From Linepithema humile (Eukaryota; Arthropoda; Insecta; Hymenoptera; Formicidae): DNA of 64,000 nucleotides. A model generated the notes under the pieces. That model made no database searches and had not been told where the DNA came from. It saw nothing but the letters and a program-made list of their open reading frames with translations. This document shows positions 49,704 to 60,700 of the stretch, piece by piece (the first letter of the stretch is position 1; every line of letters starts with the position of its first letter). The position numbers and the translations under genes are program-made. The DNA lies in assembly GCF_040581485.1 (NCBI RefSeq), contig NC_090131.1, positions 6,448,001-6,512,000 on the forward strand, read 5' to 3'.

Positions 49704-52002
49704 ATGGAAATTTTTGGTGTTAAATTCGCGCCGTTAAATATACCGTTGGAAAGGAGGCTGCAAACTTTGGTCGCCGCAACATGGATGTTTTTTACTGCTT
49801 TCGGCGATTTTTTGGGATTTGTCTTAACGGCCTATTTTCTATTCTACACGCAAACGTTGCGCTACGTTGTGCTACTGTATTTCGTCTGGATGTATTACGA
49901 TTGGGACACTTGCAACCGCGGTGGTAGGAGGTAATACAATTCTACTAATTTTTATGTCAATTTTGAAGTAATAGAGATAGAGTCGATGTAAAAGATACCA
50001 TAGATAAATAGAAAATTATTTTTTGACAATACTTTGATATATTTTTTTTCTTTACACAGAACAAGATTTTATGCAAGACCGTTTATTTTTAACATACTAC
50101 GAGCTTACAATATCGGCAAATTTCTAGAAAATTTAATAAATTATAGTACGATTAAACTAGAGACAAAAAGAGGGATTTTATTGAATTCCATTATCGCGCC
50201 TAAATATTTTCCTAATCGCTTTGATTCGAGATAATTGCTTAAAGCAGTATGATAAAGATACACGAGATCAATTACGATACACATTGTTTTTTTATGATTT
50301 GAACTGTGATAAAAACTTACGAAAATAAAAATTTAATGAGAGATTTTTAGGAAATGTCTGTATCTCATGTTTTTCAGTTCATTCCTGTTAAAGTGGACGA
50401 GAAACAACGTATTATGGCGTTACTTTTGCAATTATTTTCCTATAAAGTTAGTGAAAACGGTTGATCTGGACTCCACGAAGTCGTACCTTTTCATCTGTGT
50501 TCCTCATGGTATTTTGTCAGTGGGATTTGTGGGTTCTTTCGGGACAGACGCGGTAGATTGCAAAAAGCTATTCCCCGGAATGGACATGCGTCCAATTACC
50601 CTCGAGCAACATTTTAAAATACCTTTCATGAGAGAATATGCTTATTCTTTGGGTAAGTATTTATAGCAGTTCTCACTTGTATTCATTAAGTTTCTTTTGC
50701 GCAGCGAGTAATAAATCAATGGCAGAAACGAATTCTTTTATTCTATTTAAAACGAATTCTTTTATTCTATTAAAAACAAAAAACTAAATTGCATTATTTT
50801 TTATTAAGAAAGTTTTTTTAAATTTTCTTAAAGATGTAATTTAATCATTACAATAATTTTTGCATTACAAAGAAATATAAGATTAAAAAGATTTTTTTAG
50901 AGAGCAAAGGCAATACTATTTTATATGTAAATCTTTAATCGACATTATATGTCATGACAATAATTGAATAAGTAAGCTATTATTAAGTATTATAGCATTA
51001 AGAACTTGGTCTAACGACAAAAATACACGCAAATAACGCAATTAAATTTTTTATAGGCGCCTGCTCTTCTAACGCGGAGAGTATCGAGTACTTGCTATCA
51101 ACACCGCCGGAAAGCCCGGACACCGGAAGAATTACAATTCTCATTATCGGCGGTGCTTCTGAAGCGATGGAATCGAGGCCAGGCGTTTATTGCACTCTTC
51201 TAAACAAAAGGAAAGGCTTCGTAAAATTGGCGCTAAAGCACGGGTAAGCGATTACTCGCTTTTATTTTTGATAAGTACTATCGCGCAAATATGACTCACA
51301 AGGAAATCATATGCAGCATGAGTTACACTTATGCGGCTTTTAATCCAATTTCAGCACGCACGAAGAAAATTTGTGCTGCAATTTATTCCGATTGTGTACT
51401 AGTTCCTAGATCAGAAAAATACGGAAAAATACGGAGCATAATACAAGAATTATATCGCGTGCAAATACGCGATTTAATTTTAATCCAATTCTGTAATACA
51501 GCACCTCGTTGGTTCCTGTTTTCTCCTTTGGCGAGCCGGATTTGTTCAATCAGTTGTACTATCCAGAAGGATCAATTGTAAAACGCATCCAACACTATAT
51601 TCGCAATATCATAGGACTGGCACCTATTATATTCTCGGGTAGAGGATTCTTCCAGTATTCGTTTGGCATAATTCCGCAACGATCACCCATCACCGTAGTC
51701 GGTAAAATTCTTTTTAAACATTCGCAGTCTGTTACATACGTTAACATTCCATGCAATGAAAGAATCAAGAGTCTTGGTATCTTATTATTATTGTTATTCT
51801 GTTAGAATCTGTTTTATATTTTATATTTTCTTATATTTCAGTTGGCGATCCTATCGAGTTACCGAAAATAGAGAAACCCACGACTGAGCAGATTGACGAA
51901 TATCACAAAAAATTCACAGAAAGTTTGATTAATCTCTTCGAAACACATAAACATAAATACATAAAAAATGCGGAGACCACTAGCCTGGAGTTCTACGGAT
52001 AA
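49704..52002 (+). CDS. DGAT2/MOGAT-family acyltransferase, five exons
   Basis: Exons 49704-49930, 50378-50652, 51057-51243, 51502-51701, 51842-52002; GT-AG introns, matching phases, 1,050 nt, 349 aa, the usual family length. The family esterifies mono- or diacylglycerol (or alcohols) with fatty acyl-CoA at the ER and lipid droplets. Hydrophobic segments lie near residues 20-65, followed by Y-Y-D-W-D-T-C-N-R-G-G-R, W-R-Y-F-C-N-Y-F-P-I and the catalytic region. The core H-P-H-G motif reads V-P-H-G here: the first His is Val while the second, catalytic His is kept. Other landmarks are G-G-A-S-E-A-M-E-S-R-P-G, R-K-G-F-V-K-L-A-L-K-H-G, S-F-G-E-P-D-L, G-R-G-F-F-Q-Y and P-I-T-V-V-V-G-D-P-I-E-L-P. 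Substrate class (MGAT, DGAT or wax synthase) cannot be decided. It converges on KMO. Confidence 0.93.
50726..50770. repeat. Tandem duplication of about 22 bp in acyltransferase intron 2
   Basis: AAACGAATTCTTTTATTCTA occurs twice in succession, just after the second exon. Confidence 0.85.
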
Positions 52003-52747
52003 CACATATAGGATGATTTAAATTCTAAATTAAATGGTTATTTCAGAATTTGGATTGAGGGAATCGTGATTTTTTGTTGGATGTAAGCAAACTTTTTTTA
52101 CACATTTATTAAAATATTTTATAGATTTTTTATATTTCATATAGATAATAAGTATCGAACAGAAGATATAAACACACATAAAAATGTTTATTGCATTCAA
52201 TTTAGTAACATGATGTCACCATCATCATCTTCTATACAAATTAAATATCCAGCATTCCTATATCGTACTAATCATACGTTTTAATTAATGTTAATGATCT
52301 CTTCAAATGTTAATAATCTTTCTTCGAAAAAAAATTGAATTTTTTTGCAAATGTTTATGATATAAAATTAATTTGTAATGTGACCTATGCTCAAGTATTT
52401 AATACGTGTAGTGTATAAAGAACTGTAGAAAGTTATTTTTTAGAATTAATTTTCGATTGAAATAATTGGAATAATTGCACTAATTGAATAATTTGATTCG
52501 ATATTGAACAATTTTTGATAATAAAAAAGTCATGATTGATTACTAAAATTATGATTACTAGATCATAATTTTATATGTACAGATAACTTTATATGTATGT
52601 GATTAGATCAGATTAAAAATAGAGGGTGCTACAAACACTGTGATTTTCAGAAATATATAATCACATTGATTATTAATTGCGTTCTGATTATCGTTAAGTC
52701 ATTATTTGCTGATAATATTTTGCAATCGATAGTGTTTATATAGAACT
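52003..52747. other. Convergent 3' intergenic region
   Basis: AT-rich DNA between the stops of the acyltransferase (plus) and KMO (minus). It must hold both 3' UTRs; no other feature was recognised. Confidence 0.6.
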
Positions 52748-55700
52748 TTATATAAAAAGAATAATTAAAATGGCGAGAATTAAAGCTCCAAAACTCCAAA
52801 CACTTGTTCTTAATACCTGCAAAAAATATTTCCTTTTATAACGGAATATGTTTTATTGCTTATTTATCGTACCTTATTTTGCCACTCTCTGTGAGCTATA
52901 CAATCGCGAAAACTCATGCGTGTGAAGTGCACACTGGAATAAAGCGGTACCCAACAGTTGGGAATGTATGTGTACAAAAAATTGTCAAGAAATTTCCGAA
53001 CAAGGAAAGATTTTTTCGTCACTAAGTCCCTCATCTGGAAGATTGCAAATGCGCGTTCAGATTATCCTTGAATTTAACAACAAAATATTTGGATAAGAGT
53101 AGACAATTTCACGAGTGTACATATATACCTCAAGATAATTATACATTGCCAGATCGCATATGGCATGGCCATCATCGCATCGTAATTCCGAAAATTTCGG
53201 CAGAACTTTAGCGAAGTCCGAATTGTAACGTTCCATTAATTCATCGAGCAACAGAATATCTTCAAAGCCCTGATAAAAAGAGAAAATATTGCAAAATTAA
53301 ATACAGTGATTATGTATTTTGTGACTATTTTTTTCTATAAATACTGTAATGTCACGACGAGAAGTCATTAGGTTTTCATATCGATCTGATAAAGTAACTT
53401 ACTGCGTTCATTCCTTGAGCGTAAAAAGGAACCATCGCGTGAGCAGCATCGCCAACTATAAGAGCAGTTTTCCCGACGTGATAGGGTTTACACTACAAGA
53501 TACGTAAAGAGATGCTGAATCATGTTTATCTACGCAACTGAATTAATGAACGATTATAGAGTATAAGAAAATTGAGATTAACCTTCACCGATATTAACGT
53601 TCGTGGTTCTTGCGCGAAAAATTGTTTTATTAAATTCTGCTTGCCGATCAGCCGCAATAGATCCGGAAAATGCTCAGCGTAAAAAGTCAACAACATCTTA
53701 GGCGTCTTGAGCTTTTCGAACACGGAGAACGGGGCGAATAAATTGCCGGTGAACGTGCGATCCTCGTTCGGTAGCGAGGTCATCATAAATTCACCACGTG
53801 GCCAAATATGCAGATTATTACCATTCATCGCAAACTTATAAATTGAAAGTATCGATAAATTTATATAATAAAGAAGTAACTTAATTTAATTAATAACTGG
53901 ATCAATTATTTAATGCCTATTAGTTTGATAGAATTTGCGCAGTGTATTCAATATTCGTTAACTCACCTCATTCTTTTTTCCAGACGGCACTGAAATTTCA
54001 ACGTATCCATGTTCGATGTATGTTTGTGCATAATTAAAGAGCGGTCTCTTAGCCATAATTTTTCGCACTCTCGAGTACGCGCCGTCGGCGCCAATTATCA
54101 GATCAGTTTCTACGTCTTCTATCGCTCCCGTTTCCATACTAAAATAAATCGTAATCAATCAGAAAAAAATCGGTGTTTCGTCGTTAATTACTTACTTTAA
54201 AAATTTCATTCGTCCTTTTTCCAAGTCGGCATCCACGAGTTTTCTGTTGAAGTTGAGTTGCACCTCCGGATACTCTTCCGCGGCTATTGATAAGATTATA
54301 ATTGACAAAGTGAGACAAAACTGTTGCTCATTTTTAATTAGATTATGTGTCAAATTAGTTACCCGATATCATGTTCGCGACATAAGACCTTATAAAAAAA
54401 GCCGGTAAAATGAGACACGTGAATTCTTGCGGCTTCACGCACAACGCGTTGTCATTGGATATCAAGCAAGGTAGGGAACTTTTTCGAACTGAACTAACTC
54501 GCACTCTGTCTTATTTGAATAAAATATATTTCAATAAATAAGATTTGCTTAAAGAGAACAATAATGAATCAAAATATTATCTAGAAATCAAATATCATTA
54601 CAAATATTTGCTTAAAATAAACAATAAGTATAGAATATAATTTTTTAAGTAAAATTTTATCTTGGAAAAAAATTATTTTAAAAAAATTAAAAATATTATT
54701 TTTAAAATTAAGAAAAAAATCTTGTAGCATTTCTTTTTCGCATTTCTTGTCGCTGTGAGCATACATCTGCATCATGTGACGAAGTTTATTTGTAATTCAA
54801 ATTCATATTATGCGAGCAATACAGAAAGCAAACAACTTACCATCCAACAAAACCACGTTGAGATGTCGTCTACTGACAGAATAAATACACTAAATACAAA
54901 AATAGCGTATCATGTTAATGTGCGTAAATGCGTAAAGCAAAGTTATGCGCGGGCATACGATTGAAAATAATAAATTGACGAACATACTCACATTTCCTTT
55001 GACACTGTCATAAAAAATTTCTTTCAAATTGCCATTCTTATCGTGCAACATTCTGCCACGCATACGACTACCGTGACATTTCACTAAAGCGTCCTCGAGA
55101 CCGATCGCTCTCAAAGCTTCTCGTCCACGAACTGACAGGGCTAAATTGATACTCTGACCGAGCGAGTTTTCCAGTCGTATGTCTAAAAATTTTATTACCG
55201 TAGGTTGATTATTTAATTAATGCAAATTAAGAAATTTAAATATTCGAACCTCATCAACGTGTTAAACTGAATACATTAAGGGAAAAAAATATGCAAACAT
55301 AAATCGCAAAGAAATATTTTATGACTTAGGATATTGCATTTGTTGAGTGGCAAAAATAGTGACTTCTAATAATAATAAAATTAGCAATCTGATGAATATA
55401 CATGCTTAGACTTTGACAACTTAGATTTTCAGCAACTTTTACCTGACCGATATTCATAGATGACTACTCGATGACCTCTTTTAGCGAGGAAACACGCAGC
55501 TAATGCTCCAACCTACAACGAAGGTAATCGCATTTTTTTCTTTCATATTCTTACTCCCCGAAATAGAAAATAGGATATTTATTCCTTCGACGCACTCCTT
55601 ACATTGAAATAAATACAAAAGAAGAATAGAAAATTTATTGTTGCACCTCTGTTGCAACCTGCTTATAGGACTAAGATCTCAACACTCAATATGTAAAGAC

Positions 55701-56123
55701 TATTTGTTCTTCGCTTTTCCACCTCGTTCCTTCTACGTGGACTAGTTCTTTATCATCAGCAAATTAATACAATTCTAACTTTTTTATTATCGAACAACAA
55801 TTTAGTTGGAAAGAACTATTAACACGTCTTCCACATCTTTTACTTTATGTAACCATTGCGAGCGAATTTTACTTTTTATTAATGTACACTGAAGAAGGCC
55901 TGATGGCAGGCAGAAACGTTTGTAAACAATTTTAAACGAATATATTAATCTTCGCACGAAGAACTAGCATTGTGGCTCTTTACGCTCCTACTGATTTTAT
56001 TTGATTCTGTTAATCACTAGAGCCTTATATACTAATTAATTTAGAAAATTTATTCTTTGCAATTTCACGCACCAAACCGCCCCCGATAACGGCGATACGC
56101 GATTTTCCTTTCACTTCTGCCAT
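52748..56123 (-). CDS. KMO: Kynurenine 3-monooxygenase, 11 exons
   Basis: FAD-dependent hydroxylase converting kynurenine to 3-hydroxykynurenine (NADPH, O2), the insect step toward ommochrome pigments and xanthurenic acid; orthologue of Drosophila cinnabar. Minus-strand exons: 56123-56073, 55512-55443, 55182-54992, 54889-54841, 54283-54196, 54138-53967, 53834-53583, 53492-53403, 53269-53129, 53034-52873, 52816-52748. Phases match; 1,335 nt, 444 aa. Visible are the dinucleotide-binding G-G-G-L-V-G-A (residues 14-20), I-I-G-A-D-G-A-Y-S-R-V-R, L-H-I-W-P-R-G-E-F-M-M, the G-D-A-A-H-A-M-V-P-F FAD motif (residues 305-314) and G-M-N-A-G-F-E-D. A C-terminal hydrophobic helix (A-L-I-L-A-I-L-I-I-L-F-I) ends the protein, fitting the outer mitochondrial membrane anchor of the family. 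Nothing suggests damage. Confidence 0.96.
54363..54488 (-). other. Open, phase-neutral segment in KMO intron 4 (possible cassette exon)
   Basis: Between KMO exons 4 and 5, a 126-nt stretch is bounded by an AG (weak pyrimidine tract) and a GTAACT donor. It is open for 42 codons in the frame imposed by exon 4 and would leave the frame of exon 5 unchanged. The translation is hydrophobic in the middle (T-C-L-I-L-P-A-F-F-I-R). The canonical family alignment runs directly from exon 4 to exon 5, so this would be an insertion. It may be chance. Confidence 0.25.
55860..55990 (+). mobile_element. Probable Penelope-like element 3' relic with hammerhead-like motif, KMO intron 1
   Basis: The 55889-55917 segment has CTGAAGA, a GCCTG/CAGGC stem pair with a 4-nt loop, then GAAAC, the order of a hammerhead ribozyme core (CUGANGA, stem II, GAAA). 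It is followed by GTTTGTAAACAA, which could form a short helix. Such cores are known from the terminal repeats of Penelope-like retroelements. The residues next to stem II are not perfectly paired, so activity is doubtful. No reverse transcriptase or GIY-YIG coding sequence is nearby. Confidence 0.4.
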
Positions 56124-57461
56124 ATCTATTCCGTGGTGTACCGCGGCTATCGATCAACTGTATAGTAAACCATCCTCACGCACCCCATATATATACACCT
56201 CTCGCACCTCATATATATCGATGTCTAGATTTAACACAAAAGTAACTAGTAAGCCGCGCAAAGAAATTATTGAGACAATTGACACTGTTAGAGAATTTAT
56301 GTATCTCGTAGTCTGCTCAAAAGTTCTCGAACAAACATTCTAATATATGTTTTTTTAATGATATACTTTATTTCTCTTATCAACTTTTTCGACATCAATC
56401 TATTCCCATAATCAAGATTGACGTTATCTTGACGCGACTACAAACTTTGTTCTCGGCAAACTAAATATATATGAAGGTAACTCTGCCTTCATATATATTT
56501 AAATTTGTGTATTTTATTTATTTATGTGCCTCAAAGTTTTCGAACAGACACGATGGATTTTCGTAATTTCGAGATATTCGGATAAAATAATGGTACTAAT
56601 TAATTATATCCTCATTATTAAATCATAATTTTTGGCAAGCTATTCTTACGCATTATATAATTCTATGAAAAAAATTAATGGTTTTAATATCGCGAAAATA
56701 AAAAAATCCAAAACAAAGAGAAAAAAGAATTTTTAATAACAGAATTAATTGTTTGCAGGCCACATAGGTGCAACAATTCACGAGTAAAGTGTACCTTGAA
56801 TAATAAAGCAGTATTCAGATGGAAATAAATAAGAATAAATGCGTGTAAAACATTGTGCACACATTTTCGGAGTAAAATGAGATAAAAACAATAAAAGATT
56901 TTTGAATAATGTAAATATTTCTTTAAAAGATGACCTCTCTGGAAAAATTTTAAGCTGGAATTATGCCTCCCTAAGGAATCGTTTTATATGTACAAAAAGG
57001 TAAAGAAATTTTACTGTGTTATAATAATTGTATTATCTGATTTTTGGTAAATCGAAACACAATCGATGAGCGGTTCATTCATTTGCGGAACGCGGATTGT
57101 ATATGCATAGACAACAACGAAGCTCTTACTCTTTGTTGTCAATTCAATTTTGAAAAAATTAAACCAAACCTGACATACGATTCACCAACAGATCGCCAGA
57201 GATGCATGGAAAGAGTGGAATGCCACATAAAGGGGCGCGACGACGTCACCGTCGCCGTCGACGTCGTCGACGTCCTCTTCGTCATCGCCGTCGCCGTTTC
57301 TCCCTGCGTGGCCGGCACTGTCCGAAAAATCAAAAATAGCCGAATGTACGGCAGTCAGTGCGGCGATGTCGACGGCGAACGACGTTTCGGCGGTACGGTA
57401 CGGCCGATGGTGGTGGTGCTGGCGAAGAAGAAGGCGGAGTACTGCTAACCGCGGCCCTGCG
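56124..57461. promoter_or_regulatory. Divergent intergenic region of KMO and the thioredoxin-fold gene
   Basis: Both genes start outward from this 1.3-kb gap, so it should contain both promoters. The KMO side is AT-rich and contains a perfect hairpin (56462-56501). The side near 57240-57460 is GC-rich with a GTC/GAC/GCC trinucleotide tract, matching a CpG-type promoter and 5' UTR for the gene starting at 57462. Confidence 0.5.
56462..56501. repeat. Perfect 16-bp-arm hairpin
   Basis: Arms TAAATATATATGAAGG (56462-56477) and its exact inverse (56486-56501) around an 8-nt loop. It lies about 340 bp upstream of the KMO start codon. Confidence 0.85.
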
Positions 57462-57711
57462 ATGCCGACGACGACGACGAGGACGGCGACGGACTATCCG
57501 GGGACGACGATCGTCCTTCTCACCGTGCTGGCGTTGGTGTCGGCCCTCCTGGGCCACGTTGACGCCGCCGCAAGGACGAAAGCCGAGGAGTCGGCCTCGT
57601 CCCGCGGCTCGGCCGGCAGGCAAAAGGAGGCCGAGCCGGTGATCGAGGAAGTCACTGCCAAGCAACTCGAACGGCTCCTCAACGAGAAGGACTTTGTTGC
57701 CGTGTATTGGT
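57462..57711 (+). CDS. Putative secreted thioredoxin-fold protein, first coding exon (partial)
   Basis: An ATG at 57462 opens M-P-T-T-T-T-R-T-A-T-D-Y-P, followed by a hydrophobic stretch (I-V-L-L-T-V-L-A-L-V-S-A-L-L-G, about residues 16-30) and A-A-A-like residues, a good secretory signal peptide. After a charged linker the exon reads T-A-K-Q-L-E-R-L-L-N-E-K-D-F-V-A-V-Y-W, like the first beta strand of a thioredoxin or PDI-like domain. A strong donor (TTGGT then GTAAGT) follows 57711 in phase 1, so the active-site region would be in a later exon that is not in the window. An in-frame ATG at 57366 would add 32 Arg/Trp-rich residues; I prefer 57462 because it puts the signal peptide at the N terminus. 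Whether the protein is an ER chaperone or calsequestrin-like cannot be told. Confidence 0.6.
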
Positions 57712-60700
57712 GTAAGTGCCGCCGCTGTCGCTGCTGCTGATCCTGTCGCTGCTGATGTAACCGCGATCGTTCGATCTTATCGCGTTCGGACCGCGGCGTC
57801 GCACCGCGATCGTCGTGATGAGCGCGTCTTTTCTGGAGCGAGTAGCGCGCGACAGGTATGGCGCGATCCTCGGATTCATGATACGCGAATTCATCTGAGA
57901 AAGAATTTTTTTGCATTAATAATTTATAATGGAAAATAGTTCAGCTTTTACAATGAGTACGCGAATCGAACGTGCTCAGGAATTATGTCAATGCCGTGAT
58001 GTTTTTTTTTTTTTTTTATTCATTTGCTAAAAATGATGATGATGGAATTTCTTATAAAATTGCGCGGCGGTCGCGCGAATGGAACTGTGCGAAATATAGA
58101 GCTCCCCGCATCTAAATTCGTATCGACATCGAACTCACGTTTCAAATCGTGCGGTTTGGCACTTGAGCGGGATGCTAGACGCCCCGCATGACTCGCCATT
58201 CTTATTTTCCTATCCGCGCATAAGAAAATGACAATACATAAGCATAGGCATATGTGCTTTTGATAAAAAAAAAATTTTTCCATCTCAAATCAATGATGCG
58301 ATACCACTGCAGGCGATAATCAGTATTTGCATATTATTCAATAAAAATTAAACAAAAATTAAAAGTTTACTTATGAGATATAATATCTATAAGTGATAGT
58401 AAATGATTAAAACCAAAATGACGTACGCAATAGTGTTGTGATAAATAGAAAGCAACACAACGTGAAAATCAACAGCAAACTAATAAAATATTCAATGTAA
58501 AATCTTAACTCGGCGAATTATGATGCTACAATGCGTAGTTTCTTGAGATGTTTTTAAAAAGCAAGAAATTTATTTACTGATACTAGATATACATCTATCC
58601 AATCGGGTATCTTTCAAAGTTTTCCATATTCATTTCCCAGTAAAATTAATTGTCACATTCGACGCACGGTTTTCTGCGATCTTCCTTCGCTCGTTATGGC
58701 ATTAAAGTGATTTATTTTCGTTAACCGTGAAAACGCATTAGCATTTTCCGGGCTCACGTATATTATATAACGCGAGTGGGTGTCGATGAAAGCCACAGTC
58801 CGAGTTACGGAATACCGTTCGTCATTGAGACCGTTCTATATGCAGCAAATAAAAGAAGCAATGCTAAGCGAGAAGTACGGATTTTTTTAAACAATCACGG
58901 CTTCATAAGGCATTACTTTCCGGTATTGTTGATGTGCACGCTTCACAAACGATAGTTATACGCCCGCAAATTGCCCTCACGTGAGAATTAACAGGTATTA
59001 AATCCTCTCCTCCTGCCAAGTGCTACGACCGCTCAGTAGGACAGTCTGTCTCGAGGTAGCCCGCCGAGCTTGCTAGTCTAACAGACTAACGCTTCATTTA
59101 TTTTCAGTGTTATAACGATCTTCCGCTAATCGCCCATAAAAACTATCAAAATAAATCAAACGGTTTCCATTTGGAAAATTTGTTATTGCATCGATATTGA
59201 ATTGTCATATGCTGAATATATCGAAGGTCATATCTCATGTGGCAGCAAGCCAAATGCACGCTTTTCGAAGCTGCCGAAAGGTAATTGATGTAAGAGAATC
59301 TTCCTTTTTTTTTCAATGGACAAATCAAATGTCTGGGAATGTCTCTTTCTCTTACAAGGATAAATTCACGATCTTAAGCAAATCTACGTTTGATCAAGTC
59401 TTATAAATGTGTCTTTAGAGTATTCGAAGTACTGAATCACGTGGCTTTAAGGGATGGAATTTTAAGTACTGTACTGTGCGAGTTTCGAATTAAAATCGGG
59501 GAAAGACAGGTCCAGAGCGTTTGCTTGCTTGACTCAGGAAATACATATAGCGAGAACTGACTCATTAGCGTGACGCATAGCAAGATGCAGAAGTGAGCGG
59601 ATGATGATAATGTTAATACGTGCTCTGCGTCGAATTTCAGATGCGCTTGTAATACTATTTTTGTAAAACCATGTTTGTGTCAATCGCTGCGCGATTAAGT
59701 GCAATTTAGTGCGCAATCGCGCGAAGTTGATAAAAATTAAAAGATATAAGCTTGCTCTCGTAAATTATATTTATGCTTGAATGAAAATGCTTGCAGAAAA
59801 ATTGAAGATCGCGGAACTTTAAGAAAATGTCAATAAAAAATCGAAAAGAATATAAAGAACGTTATATATGGCGCATATATCTTGTAGGCGAGGCAAGAGA
59901 GAGCGAGATTTCCGGAACGACTCGAGATCGAATTCCTGACAACCTGTTCGCCGGTCTGCGTATCACTCGCCTGAGAACCGGGCACGCTTGCCACGATTTT
60001 CTCTTGAATCATCTTTTCGTAATACCGCGTGATATAATCGATCCCGGATTTTCGGCCGCTACAGCGTGCGTCGTGTCGCGGCGGTAAGCACAAACTCTTT
60101 ACCGCGTCGACTCAAAATACACTGTTTCTCGAAATTCAATATTCTCTGCAGTTTCAGTCGCGCGTACAACACGACACAGATGCAGGATGAAGGGCGGGTT
60201 GAATCTAAATTGAGATTACAATAACACGCGTGACATAAAGCCACTTGTTGCACCGTAACGGAGATCGGGCTTCGGACTTTCCAACACTATCGCGCCCTCG
60301 CGATATGGAAGATGCGGTCCAGGCGGAATCGAAGCCCGAAGCGCATTTCTAGAATTCAAGATTAATCTTCGCGGACGCGAAGGATGATCGTCGGTAGATT
60401 TCGCATCGCTTCTTAAATCGCGCTGTAGCAAGGCTGGCGCTCCGGTGGACGCCGCTTTTAGCACACGTTGGAGTTATTTTCGCGCTTTACCACTGAACCC
60501 CTCTCGGCTATCGTCGCCGCTGAAAACATAATGCCGTCCCAGCCGCGACCACCCTGCGCATCGCAGATCGCGTTCGGCTCGTCGTCGCGAAACGTAGACC
60601 TGTTCGCCGACCGCTATGAGACTCGAAATGAATATCGAGCCGTATCGAAGCGATCGGAGGACCCCGGAGGACCCGCGGAGGACCCGGACGAGCTCGCGTG

